From NCBI GenBank assembly GCA_046160725.1, contig JBJXHB010000451.1, forward strand, positions 1 through 15,643: a stretch of 15,643 nucleotides of DNA. The letters run 5' to 3'. Positions 1-9,260 of the stretch are shown in pieces (within the stretch, counting starts at the first letter, position 1; the number at the start of each line of letters is the position of its first letter). This stretch comes from JBJXHB01 sp046160725. Its GTDB lineage: Bacteria > Pseudomonadota > Gammaproteobacteria > Burkholderiales > Burkholderiaceae_C. The translations under genes and the position numbers were made by a program. The notes under the pieces are model-generated. The model saw only the letters and a list, made by a program, of their open reading frames with translations, was not told where the DNA came from and made no database searches.

Positions 1-510
1 CACCAGTGGGCACAACGTGACATGCATCTCATCAAGCGCATTCGCGGCCAGGAACTGGAACAGCAGGTCGCCACCCGCCTCGACCAGCAGGCGCTGCACG
101 CCACGCCGGCGCAGCTGCTCCAGGATCCACGGCACCGGCAGGTCCGGCGCGCTGCCGGCATAGCCCTCGACCTCGGCGCCGTCCAGCACGCGCACTGCAT
201 CGGCCCGGGTCAGCCACAGCGGGCGAACCGCGGGTTCACGCAGCCAGGCCGCATCTGCCGCCACGTCCAGGCGGCGGCTGACCACCACGTTCCAGGGCCG
301 TCCCGCCAAGGCCGCGCGGTGCGGCGGGTCGGGCAGCGCCGGGTGCGGCCAGTGCCTGAACGTGGCCCCACCCACCAGCACCGCATCGGCCCAGGCGCGC
401 AGTTCGCTCATGCGGCGATGGTCGGCGGCGCTGCCGAGAAGGGTGAAGCGGCCCTCGCGGGTGTTCAGGCGCCCGTCGAGCGAGATGGCGCTGTTGCTGA
501 TGACCTGCAT
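1..510 (-). CDS. RibD C-terminal-domain family reductase (partial, C-terminus off the window)
   Basis: The frame is open from an ATG at 510 to the window edge and gives 170 residues with no stop. The start MQVISNSAISLDGRL, the segment RMSELRAWADAVLVGG (about residues 34-49) and the late segment GVQRLLVEAGGDLL are the classic RibD_C (dihydrofolate-reductase fold) signatures. Family members reduce pyrimidine or pterin-like rings with NADPH: riboflavin-pathway reductase, and in mycobacteria a RibD homologue that can act as a dihydrofolate reductase. There is no deaminase domain in front, so this is a stand-alone reductase domain, usually about 200-220 residues; the last 30-50 are missing here. 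It starts 12 nt after the folB stop codon ends, so co-transcription with folB is likely and a pterin or folate substrate is plausible. That substrate is inferred, not shown. Confidence 0.85.
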   Translation of the reverse strand, partial: MQVISNSAISLDGRLNTREGRFTLLGSAADHRRMSELRAWADAVLVGGATFRHWPHPALPDPPHRAALAGRPWNVVVSRRLDVAADAAWLREPAVRPLWLTRADAVRVLDGAEVEGYAGSAPDLPVPWILEQLRRRGVQRLLVEAGGDLLFQFLAANALDEMHVTLCPLV

Positions 511-525
511 GCCATGCCGGGGCGC

Positions 526-915
526 TCAGGGCCCCTCGCCTGCCGAGGCCGGTGAAAATGCCGAGGGCCGTTGCCGATGAATGCGCACCCCGGCCCAGGC
601 CAGGCTCTGCACCGGCGGCCGCTTGCGCAGCGTCAGGTCGACCGAATGCACCAGCGGGTCCGCCAGTGCCACCTCCGCCATGATCTCGGCCACGCGTTCC
701 AGCAACAGGTACTCGCCGTCGGCCACGGCCATGGCCATCCGGGTGGCGATGCGGTAGTCCACCGCCAGACTCAGGTCGTCGGTCTGGCCGGCTCGTTGCA
801 GCGACCCGCAACCCAGCCGGACATCCACCCGCAGCGACTGCGGCAGGGCCCGCTCGGCGTCGGTGCAGCCGACCCGGCAACCCACCTCCAGGCCTTCGAG
901 GATCAATTCGTCCAT
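526..915 (-). CDS. folB: Dihydroneopterin aldolase FolB
   Basis: The 129-residue protein matches the FolB/tunnelling-fold family in length and layout. FolB converts 7,8-dihydroneopterin to 6-hydroxymethyl-7,8-dihydropterin plus glycolaldehyde in cytosolic folate synthesis. Family positions that can be recognised are Glu21 (in CTDAERALPQ), Tyr54 (in LAVDYR), the pterin-binding Glu73 (in LLLERVAE) and the catalytic Lys98 (in LTLRKRPP). I chose the ATG at 915 because a GGAG lies 6 nt upstream; the frame also opens at a TTG at 936, which would add seven unconserved residues. The C-terminal tail of about 15 residues (rich in Ser, Ala, Pro) goes beyond the usual family end. The gene lies 26 nt after the acetyltransferase and just before the RibD-type reductase, on the same strand. 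Confidence 0.93.
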   Translation of the reverse strand: MDELILEGLEVGCRVGCTDAERALPQSLRVDVRLGCGSLQRAGQTDDLSLAVDYRIATRMAMAVADGEYLLLERVAEIMAEVALADPLVHSVDLTLRKRPPVQSLAWAGVRIHRQRPSAFSPASAGEGP

Positions 916-941
916 GAACGGCTCCGCTCGGATCAATGTGA

Positions 942-1487
942 TCAGGCCGCGCTGACGGGCACCAGGACCGGCGGGTTGGGATGCAACCGCGCCATCGCCA
1001 GCACATCGACATACTGCCCGTCCCGCAGGGCGTAGGCCACATGGCGGCCCTCGACCACGAAACCGAACTTGCGATACAGGGCGATGGCAGCGTCGTTGTC
1101 AACGAACACCGTCAGCTCGATGCGCAGCAGCTGCGTCCAGTTGTCCGCCCAGTCGCAGATCGCGGCCAGCAGGGCCGACCCCACGCCGGTGCCCCAATGC
1201 GCATGGCCCACGGCGATGCCGAAGTGGGCGGCATGCCGCCGCCGGGCCGCCTCGTCCGGATGAACACCCGCATTGCCCACCACCTGCCCGTCGCGCTCGG
1301 CAACGATGAACAGCCCGGCCTCGGCCTTGCCCGCCCTGGCGGCGTCGATACGCTCGGCCCAGAAGGGCTCGGCCGCAAACGGCAGCTGCATCAGGCCGCG
1401 GGCCACCGGCGGGTCGGCCATGGTGGCGGCGATGGCCGCCGCATCGGCCGGCCGTGGACGCCGGATGGTGATGGCGCCACGCACCAC
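942..1487 (-). CDS. GNAT N-acetyltransferase, YhhY-like
   Basis: This is a GNAT-fold acetyl-CoA-dependent N-acetyltransferase of about 181 residues. The acetyl-CoA loop is GTGVGSALL (about residues 99-107). It is followed by RIELTVFVDN (122-131) and LYRKFGFVVEG (137-147), then a YALRDGQYVD segment. These match, in order and near-identically, segments I recall from E. coli YhhY (AaaT), reported to acetylate free amino acids such as Phe and Met. The start is uncertain: the frame is open back into alaS, but conserved sequence begins only at AITIRRP. Tandem GTG codons at 1487 and 1484, 8-11 nt after the alaS stop, are the best choices; neither has a strong ribosome-binding site, so coupling to alaS translation is possible. 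The tail HPNPPVLVPVSAA is longer than in YhhY. The true substrate is unknown. Confidence 0.85.
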   Translation of the reverse strand: MVRGAITIRRPRPADAAAIAATMADPPVARGLMQLPFAAEPFWAERIDAARAGKAEAGLFIVAERDGQVVGNAGVHPDEAARRRHAAHFGIAVGHAHWGTGVGSALLAAICDWADNWTQLLRIELTVFVDNDAAIALYRKFGFVVEGRHVAYALRDGQYVDVLAMARLHPNPPVLVPVSAA

Positions 1488-1494
1488 GCCGGGC

Positions 1495-4122
<2,628 letters not shown>

Positions 4123-4232
4123 GGCGACAGGTCGGAAGGTAGCTGGTGGATCGGTGGCGCCGAGCGAAATGCTCGCGCCCAGTTGCGCGCTGCCCCGTCT
4201 AGGGTCGTATGGCCGGGCCTACCGGGCCGTCG
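4123..4232. other. Intergenic gap between amidohydrolase stop and alaS start
   Basis: This 110-nt stretch should hold the alaS promoter and any terminator for the upstream pair. I see only weak structure: a 5-bp hairpin (CGAGC-GAAAT-GCTCG, 4161-4175) about 40 nt before alaS, and a tandem GGCCCGG-TA-GGCCCGG on the minus strand at about 4212-4228. No T-tract follows either, so no intrinsic terminator is supported. On the minus strand CCCTAGACG near 4197-4205 is a poor -10 candidate without a recognisable -35. Confidence 0.4.
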
Positions 4233-5462
4233 TCAGCCCGGTGTGCCGCGCAGCCAGTCCCCGGCCAACCGGGTCCAGTAGGCGGTGCCCAGGGGCAGCA
4301 GTGCGTCGTTGAAGTCGTAGCTCGGATTGTGCAGCGTGCAGGGCCCGCCGCCGTGCCGGGGCGCGCGGTGGTCGCCGTCGCCGTTGCCGATGAAGGCATA
4401 GGCGCCGGCCTTGGCCTGCAGCATGAAGGCGAAGTCCTCGCTGGGCAGCTGGGGTTCCTGCGGCAACGCCAAAGGGCCGACCAGATCGGCCATCACACGT
4501 TGGACAAACAGCGCCTCGCGCTCATGGTTGACCACCGCCGGCGCCTTGCGCTCGAACCGGAAGTCGCAGCGCGCGCCGCTTGCCCGGCACAGCTCGTGGG
4601 CCAACGTGCCCATGCGGCGCTCAACGAGGTCGGTCACCTCGGGCCGGTAGGTGCGCACGGTGCCCTGCAGCTCGCAGCGGTCGGGGATGACATTGGTCGC
4701 CTCGCCGGCGCGCACGATGGTGACCGACAGCACCGCCGCGTCCAGCGGGTTGGCATTGCGCGCCAGGATGGTCTGCCAGGCCAGCACCAGCTGCGCGGCC
4801 ACCGGCACCGGGTCCACGGCCTGGTGCGGCAAGGCGGCATGGCTGCCCTGGCCGTGCACGACGGCATGGAACAGGTTGGCCGACGCCATCACCGGGCCCG
4901 GGCTGCAGGCCAGGGCGCCAGTCGGGTAGCCGGGCCAGTTGTGCAGGCCGAACACCGCCTCCATCGGGTAGTGGTCGAAGAGACCCTCGGCCACCATGGC
5001 CTGGGCGCCACCGCGGCCCTCCTCGGCCGGCTGGAAGATCAGCACGACGGTGCCGTCGAAGTCACGTCGCCGTGCCAGCACCTGAGCGGCGCCCAGCAGC
5101 ATGGCGGTATGTCCGTCATGCCCACAGGCGTGCATCCGCCCGGCATGGCGGCTGGCATGGGCAAAGGTGTTGAACTCGGTCATGGGCAGCGCGTCCATGT
5201 CGGCGCGCAGGCCGACGGCGCGGCCGCTGGCGCCGCCGTCCCGGCCGTGCACCAGGCCGATCACGCCGGTGCGGGCCATGCCGCGGTGCACCTCCACACC
5301 CCAGCGCTGCAGGCGCCAGGCCACCAGGTCGGCGGTGCGCTCTTCTTCGAAGCCGAGCTCGGGGTGGGCATGGATGTCACGCCGCAGCTCGCCCAACTGG
5401 TCCAGCTCGTCGGGCGCCAGCCCGGCGTCAGGTACGCGAGGACCGGCCGCGACTTCAGGCAT
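4233..5462 (-). CDS. M20 family metallo-amidohydrolase (hippurate / N-acyl amino acid hydrolase type)
   Basis: The 409-residue protein is a zinc- or manganese-dependent M20D amidohydrolase that splits N-acyl amino acids into a carboxylate and a free amino acid. Motifs in order are RRDIHAHPELGFEE (27-40), RADMDALP (86-93), HACGHDGHTAMLLGAA (111-126), QPAEEG (144-149), GLHNWP (172-177), GQGSHAALPHQAVDP (204-218), SEDFAFML (341-348) and HNPSYDFND (378-386). Expected metal ligands Cys113, His115, Glu148, His174 and His378 are all present, so it should be active. There is no signal peptide. Its ATG lies inside the end of the upstream PLP enzyme gene (ATGCCTGA, 8-nt overlap), which implies translational coupling and a shared pathway. 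A hydrolase for N-acyl-cysteine or N-acyl-methionine compounds would fit that partner, but the substrate cannot be read from the sequence. Confidence 0.92.
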   Translation of the reverse strand: MPEVAAGPRVPDAGLAPDELDQLGELRRDIHAHPELGFEEERTADLVAWRLQRWGVEVHRGMARTGVIGLVHGRDGGASGRAVGLRADMDALPMTEFNTFAHASRHAGRMHACGHDGHTAMLLGAAQVLARRRDFDGTVVLIFQPAEEGRGGAQAMVAEGLFDHYPMEAVFGLHNWPGYPTGALACSPGPVMASANLFHAVVHGQGSHAALPHQAVDPVPVAAQLVLAWQTILARNANPLDAAVLSVTIVRAGEATNVIPDRCELQGTVRTYRPEVTDLVERRMGTLAHELCRASGARCDFRFERKAPAVVNHEREALFVQRVMADLVGPLALPQEPQLPSEDFAFMLQAKAGAYAFIGNGDGDHRAPRHGGGPCTLHNPSYDFNDALLPLGTAYWTRLAGDWLRGTPG

Positions 5463-6609
5463 GTGCCCGCGCCAGTGCCTGCTCGAGGTCGGCGATCAGG
5501 TCGTCCGGGTGCTCCAGCCCGACCGACAGCCGCAGCATGTCCAGCGGCGCCGGCGACCCCGCGCCCTCCACGCTGGCCCGGTGCTCGACCAGGCTCTCGG
5601 TGCCACCCAGTGACGTGGCCCGCTTCCATAGCTGCAGATGCGCCGCGACGGCAATGGCGGCCGCCTCGCCGCCGGCGGCGCGCAGCGACAGCATGCCGCC
5701 GAAGCCACCGGACATCTGGCGCGCGGCGACTGCATGGCCGGCGGCGCCCGGCAGGCCTGGGTACAGGATGGCCGCGACATGGCGGTGGTGCTCGAAGTGC
5801 TCGGCGATGCGCTGCGCACCCTCGCAGGCGGCACGAACGCGCAACACCAGGGTGCGCAGGCCGCGGGTCAGGAGCCAGGCCTCCATCGAGCCCAGCGTGC
5901 CGCCGACCTGGCTGCGCACCTGCCGGATGCGCTGCCACAGCGCGCTGTCCGGGTCGCGCCCCACCAGCACGCCGGCCACCAGGTCGGAGTGCCCGTTCAG
6001 GTACTTGGTCGCCGCATGCATGACGATGTCGGCACCCAGCTCCAGCGGTCGAGTCAGCACCGGGGTGGCCACCGTCGAATCCACGGCCAGGGCGGCACCG
6101 GCCCGATGCGCGACCTCAGCCAGCGCGGCAATGTCGGTGATGAGCCAGGTCGGGTTGGCCGGCGTCTCGATCCAGATCAGCCGTGTCTTGCCCGGCCGTA
6201 TCGCGGCCGACACGATGGCCGGGTCGGTCATGTCGACCAGCTCGACCTGCAGCCCCCAGCGGATGGCGAAATTCATCAACCAATTGCGCAGGGCCCAATA
6301 CATGACCTTGGGCGCCAGCACATGATCGCCCGGCTCCAGGGCCTGGAAAACCGCAGTGGCCGCCGCCATGCCAGAGGCAAACAGCAGCGACTGGCGGCCC
6401 CGCTCCAACGCGGTGATGACGGCCTCCGGCTGGTCAAAGGCCGGGTTGTCGGCGCGCATGTAGATCCGGCCCGACCGGTACTGGTTGTCGGCATCGCGGA
6501 TATAGGTCGCCGACATGTGGATCGGCGGCACGATGGCACGCGTGCTGTCGTCGACCCAGCCCAGGGCCTGGGCGGCAATGCTCTCGGGCTGCAGGTCCTC
6601 GGGCTTCAT
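5455..6609 (-). CDS. Cys/Met-metabolism PLP enzyme (cystathionine beta-lyase / gamma-synthase family)
   Basis: The 384-residue protein belongs to the fold-type I PLP enzymes of transsulfuration. SLLFASGMAA (74-83) is the phosphate-binding region, DSTVATP (177-183) supplies the Asp177 that pairs with the PLP nitrogen, and ATKYLNGHSDLVAG (200-213) supplies the Schiff-base Lys202. SLGGTESLVEHRAS (333-346) and LRLSVGLEHPDDLI close the active site. The neighbouring-subunit motif is YMRADNP (50-56), like the usual YSRxxNP. The segment where most members have Tyr-Gly-Gly-Thr reads MYWALRNWL (103-111), marking an unusual subfamily. C-S beta-lyase is my favoured activity, but gamma-synthase or gamma-lyase activity cannot be excluded. 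It is first in a leftward operon with the amidohydrolase. No clear Shine-Dalgarno precedes the ATG at 6609, and a 7-bp hairpin sits 7 nt before it. Confidence 0.9.
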   Translation of the reverse strand: MKPEDLQPESIAAQALGWVDDSTRAIVPPIHMSATYIRDADNQYRSGRIYMRADNPAFDQPEAVITALERGRQSLLFASGMAAATAVFQALEPGDHVLAPKVMYWALRNWLMNFAIRWGLQVELVDMTDPAIVSAAIRPGKTRLIWIETPANPTWLITDIAALAEVAHRAGAALAVDSTVATPVLTRPLELGADIVMHAATKYLNGHSDLVAGVLVGRDPDSALWQRIRQVRSQVGGTLGSMEAWLLTRGLRTLVLRVRAACEGAQRIAEHFEHHRHVAAILYPGLPGAAGHAVAARQMSGGFGGMLSLRAAGGEAAAIAVAAHLQLWKRATSLGGTESLVEHRASVEGAGSPAPLDMLRLSVGLEHPDDLIADLEQALARAHA

Positions 6610-6616
6610 GGTCGGC

Positions 6617-6634
6617 AGGCCGCGCGGGCGGCCT
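6617..6634 (-). promoter_or_regulatory. GC hairpin in the leader of the cystathionine lyase-type gene
   Basis: A perfect 7-bp inverted repeat, AGGCCGC and GCGGCCT with a 4-nt loop, ends 7 nt before the ATG at 6609. It covers the place where a ribosome-binding site would sit, and no Shine-Dalgarno is visible outside it. It might limit initiation, or it may simply reflect high GC content. Confidence 0.4.
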
Positions 6635-6654
6635 CAAGCGTGGGCAATGCGGGC

Positions 6655-6682
6655 AGTATGCCGGGCCGTCCAGCCGGCACAA
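6655..6682 (-). promoter_or_regulatory. Candidate sigma-70 promoter for the leftward lyase-amidohydrolase pair
   Basis: Read on the minus strand, TTGTGC (-35, 6677-6682) is separated by 16 nt from CATACT (-10, 6655-6660). Transcription would begin near 6648 and give a leader of about 39 nt before the ATG at 6609. The match is moderate and was judged by eye. Confidence 0.4.
6659..6679. promoter_or_regulatory. Dyad symmetry, possible operator between divergent genes
   Basis: TGCCGG and CCGGCA form a perfect 6-bp inverted repeat with a 9-nt spacer. It fills the spacer of the predicted leftward promoter and touches the CACAAT -10 candidate of the rightward operon. A dimeric regulator bound here could control both directions. 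No regulator gene lies in the window. Confidence 0.35.
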
Positions 6683-6683
6683 T
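6678..6683 (+). promoter_or_regulatory. Candidate -10 element of the rightward catabolic operon
   Basis: CACAAT in the context GGCACAATCG resembles -10 regions common in Burkholderiales. It lies 45 nt before the gabT-type ATG at 6729. No convincing -35 is visible 16-18 nt upstream, which would fit an activator-dependent promoter. Confidence 0.35.
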
Positions 6684-6728
6684 CGACGGCTCCCATCGTG
6701 ACGAGTCCGCCCTGAAAGGATCCCGACC

Positions 6729-8021
6729 ATGCAACGCGAGCCGAATCTGAACAACGCCGCCCTGATGGCCCGGCGGCGCGCCGCCCTGCCGGCCGGCCTG
6801 GGCCAGGCCCATGAGATTTTTGTGCAGCGGGCCGAGAACGCCGAAGTCTGGGACGTCGAGGGTCGCCGCTATGTCGACTTCTGCGGCGGCATCGCGGTGC
6901 TCAACACCGGCCACCGCCACCCGCAGCTGGTGGCGGCGATCCAGGAGCAACTGGGCCGCTTCACGCATACCGCGTTCCAGGTTCTGGCCTACGAGCCCTA
7001 TGTCGAGTTGTGCGAGCGGCTCAACACCATGGCGCCCGGGGCGTGGGCCAAGAAGAGCTTCTGCATGACTACCGGGGCCGAGGCGGTCGAGAACGCCGTC
7101 AAGGTGGCGCGCGCCTACACCAAGCGCCAGGCGGTGATCGCTTTTGGCGGCGGCTTCCACGGCCGCACGCTGATGGGCATGGCCCTGACCGGCAAGGTGG
7201 CGCCCTACAAGGCCGGCTTCGGCCCGTTCCCGGCCGAGATCTATCACGCGGTCTTCCCCTGCGAGCTGCACGGGGTGTCGATCGACGAGGCACTGACCTC
7301 GATCGAGCGCATCTTCAAGTACGACGTTGAGCCACAGCGTGTGGCCGCCATCATCCTGGAGCCGGTTCAGGGCGAGGGTGGGTTCTACATCGCGCCGCCG
7401 GCCTTTGCGCAGGCGCTGCGGCGGCTGTGCGACCAGCATGGCATCGTGCTCATCGCCGACGAGGTTCAGACCGGCGCCGGCCGCACCGGCACCTGGCTGG
7501 CCTGCGAGCAATGGGGCGTGGCGCCGGACGTGATCGTGATGGCCAAGTCGCTGGCGGGCGGCATGCCGCTGTCGGCCGTGATCGGTCGCGCTGAGATCAT
7601 GGACGCGCCGGGCCCGGGTGGTCTGGGCGGCACCTACGCCGGCAATCCACTGGCCTGTGCCGCCGCGCTGGCGGTGCTGGACATTTTCGAGCGCGAGCAG
7701 TTGCTGGCCAAGGGCCGGGCGGTTGGCGAATCCCTGACCAATGGCCTGCGCGACATCTCGGCGCGCCACCCGGTGATCGGTGACGTGCGGGCACTGGGCG
7801 CCATGGTGGCGATGGAACTGTTCAAGGACGGCGACCCGCACCAGCCCGACGCAGCGCGCACCAACGCCGTGGTCCAGGAGGCCGCACGGCGTGGCCTGAT
7901 CCTGCTGTCCTGCGGCGTGTACGGCAACGTGATCCGCATCCTGGTGCCGCTGACGGTGCCGCAGGCGCAGCTGGACGAAGGCCTGGCCATCCTCGGCGCT
8001 GCCTTCGACGCCACGGCCTGA
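6729..8021 (+). CDS. gabT: 4-aminobutyrate / 5-aminovalerate aminotransferase
   Basis: The 430-residue class III PLP aminotransferase moves the terminal amino group of GABA or 5-aminovalerate to 2-oxoglutarate, giving succinate semialdehyde or glutarate semialdehyde plus glutamate. Recognisable features are MTTGAEAVENAVKVAR (113-128), GGFHGRT (140-146, with the Arg that binds the carboxylate), EPVQGEGG with Glu211, DEVQTGAGRTG with Asp244, and MAKSLAGGMPLSAVIGR with the PLP lysine Lys273. Length and motifs match GabT/DavT. The ATG at 6729 has AAAGGA 8 nt upstream. As first gene of the operon with glutaryl-CoA dehydrogenase and a CoA-transferase, a 5-aminovalerate role (DavT) is at least as likely as GABA. 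Sequence alone does not separate the two. Confidence 0.93.
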   Translation: MQREPNLNNAALMARRRAALPAGLGQAHEIFVQRAENAEVWDVEGRRYVDFCGGIAVLNTGHRHPQLVAAIQEQLGRFTHTAFQVLAYEPYVELCERLNTMAPGAWAKKSFCMTTGAEAVENAVKVARAYTKRQAVIAFGGGFHGRTLMGMALTGKVAPYKAGFGPFPAEIYHAVFPCELHGVSIDEALTSIERIFKYDVEPQRVAAIILEPVQGEGGFYIAPPAFAQALRRLCDQHGIVLIADEVQTGAGRTGTWLACEQWGVAPDVIVMAKSLAGGMPLSAVIGRAEIMDAPGPGGLGGTYAGNPLACAAALAVLDIFEREQLLAKGRAVGESLTNGLRDISARHPVIGDVRALGAMVAMELFKDGDPHQPDAARTNAVVQEAARRGLILLSCGVYGNVIRILVPLTVPQAQLDEGLAILGAAFDATA

Positions 8022-8030
8022 CGATCTTCT

Positions 8031-8051
8031 GCAACCGCAACCGCAACCGCA
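8031..8051 (+). repeat. Short hexanucleotide tandem repeat before gcdH
   Basis: GCAACC occurs three times in direct tandem followed by GCA. It lies in the 43-nt gap between the aminotransferase and the dehydrogenase, just upstream of the AAGGA ribosome-binding site at 8055-8059. Copy-number change would not alter ribosome-site spacing. Confidence 0.8.
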
Positions 8052-8064
8052 CGCAAGGACTCCG

Positions 8065-9246
8065 ATGGCCTCCAAAGCCTCTTTTCAATGGGACGATCCG
8101 TTCAGCCTCGGCAGCCAGCTCACCGAGGACGAACGCGCGGTGCGCGACGCCGCGCAGGACTATTGCCAGGGCCGGCTCGCGCCGCGCGTGCTGGATGCCT
8201 TCCGCCACGGCCGGACCGACCCGGCGATCTTCCGCGAGATGGGTGAGCTGGGCCTGCTCGGCCCGACGATCCCGGAGACCTACGGTGGCGCCGGTCTGAA
8301 CTACGTCAGCTACGGCCTGATCGCCCGCGAGGTGGAGCGTGTCGACTCGGGCTACCGCTCGATGATGAGCGTGCAGAGCTCGCTGGTCATGGTGCCGATC
8401 TTCGAGTTCGGCAACGAGGCAACCCGGCAGAAGTACCTGCCGAAGCTGGCCAGCGGCGAGTGGATCGGCTGCTTCGGCCTGACCGAGCCGAACCATGGCT
8501 CGGATCCGGGCAGCATGGTCACCCGGGCGCGCAAGGTGCCGGGCGGCTATGCGCTGAGTGGCGCCAAGATGTGGATCAGCAACAGCCCGATCGCCGACGT
8601 CTTCGTCGTCTGGGCCAAGGACGACGACGGCGCGATCCGCGGCTTCGTGCTGGACAAGGGTGCGGCCGGGCTGTCGGCGCCGGAGATCCACGGAAAGGTC
8701 GGCCTGCGGGCGTCGATCACCGGCGAGATCGTGATGGACAACGTGTTCTGCCCGGAGGAGAACGCCTTCGCCGAGGTGCGCGGGCTCAAGGGCCCGTTCA
8801 CCTGCCTGAACAGTGCGCGCTACGGCATTGCCTGGGGCGCCCTGGGCGCCGCCGAGGACTGCTTCCAGCGCGCGCGCCAGTACACGCTGGACCGCAAGCA
8901 GTTCGGTCGCCCGCTGGCGGCCAACCAGCTGGTCCAGAAGAAGCTGGCCGACATGCTGACCGAGATCAGCCTGGGCCTGCAGGGTTGCCTGCAGCTCGGC
9001 CGGCTCAAGGACGCCGGCCCGGCGCCGGTGGAGATCACGTCCATCGTCAAGCGCAACTCCTGCGGCAAGGCCCTGGACATTGCCCGCATGGCCCGCGACA
9101 TGATGGGCGGCAACGGCATCAGCGACGAGTTCGGCGTGGCCCGCCATCTGGTCAACCTGGAGGTGGTGAACACCTACGAGGGCACGCACGACATCCATGC
9201 CCTGATCCTGGGTCGCGCCATCACCGGCATTCAGGCCTTCCAGTGA
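8065..9246 (+). CDS. gcdH: Glutaryl-CoA dehydrogenase
   Basis: This 393-residue FAD acyl-CoA dehydrogenase oxidises and decarboxylates glutaryl-CoA to crotonyl-CoA and CO2, passing electrons to ETF. The glutaryl-CoA branch is marked by GYRSMMSVQSSLVM, in which Arg98 corresponds to the Arg that holds the substrate's far carboxylate. Other signatures are GCFGLTEPNHGSDPGSM, KMWISNSPIADVFVVWA, LDRKQFGRPLAANQLVQKK and the C-terminal NTYEGTHDIHALILGRAITG. Glu372 in the last is the catalytic base. The ATG at 8065 is preceded by AAGGA with a 5-nt spacer. It follows the aminotransferase by 43 nt and its stop touches or nearly touches the CoA-transferase start, which also points to glutarate catabolism. 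No missing residue is apparent. Confidence 0.96.
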   Translation: MASKASFQWDDPFSLGSQLTEDERAVRDAAQDYCQGRLAPRVLDAFRHGRTDPAIFREMGELGLLGPTIPETYGGAGLNYVSYGLIAREVERVDSGYRSMMSVQSSLVMVPIFEFGNEATRQKYLPKLASGEWIGCFGLTEPNHGSDPGSMVTRARKVPGGYALSGAKMWISNSPIADVFVVWAKDDDGAIRGFVLDKGAAGLSAPEIHGKVGLRASITGEIVMDNVFCPEENAFAEVRGLKGPFTCLNSARYGIAWGALGAAEDCFQRARQYTLDRKQFGRPLAANQLVQKKLADMLTEISLGLQGCLQLGRLKDAGPAPVEITSIVKRNSCGKALDIARMARDMMGGNGISDEFGVARHLVNLEVVNTYEGTHDIHALILGRAITGIQAFQ

Positions 9247-9260
9247 CCGGGCCGGACGGC

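Noticed and set aside
4161..4175. Hairpin upstream of alaS as a possible T-box or autoregulatory leader
   Set aside because: The stem is only 5 bp, there is no T-box core sequence or terminator stem, and T-boxes are not expected in this group.
4190..4207. CTGCCCCG-CTAG-GTCG-like string also found near 11179-11195
   Set aside because: The two copies lie in opposite orientation relative to their downstream genes and share only a short GC-rich core, so chance is the simplest explanation.
4209..6023. A 604-codon plus-strand frame opposite the amidohydrolase and lyase genes
   Set aside because: It is compositionally biased, has no domain, and conflicts with two well-supported minus-strand genes.
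6606..9198. Long minus-strand open frames opposite gabT and gcdH
   Set aside because: They are antisense shadows with low-complexity composition and no motifs, while the plus-strand products carry all catalytic residues.
8460..9242. Upstream extension of the CoA-transferase frame into gcdH
   Set aside because: The extra 260 or so residues are an out-of-frame reading of gcdH; real homology starts at about PLAGVRVLDL, so the start is at 9261 or 9243.
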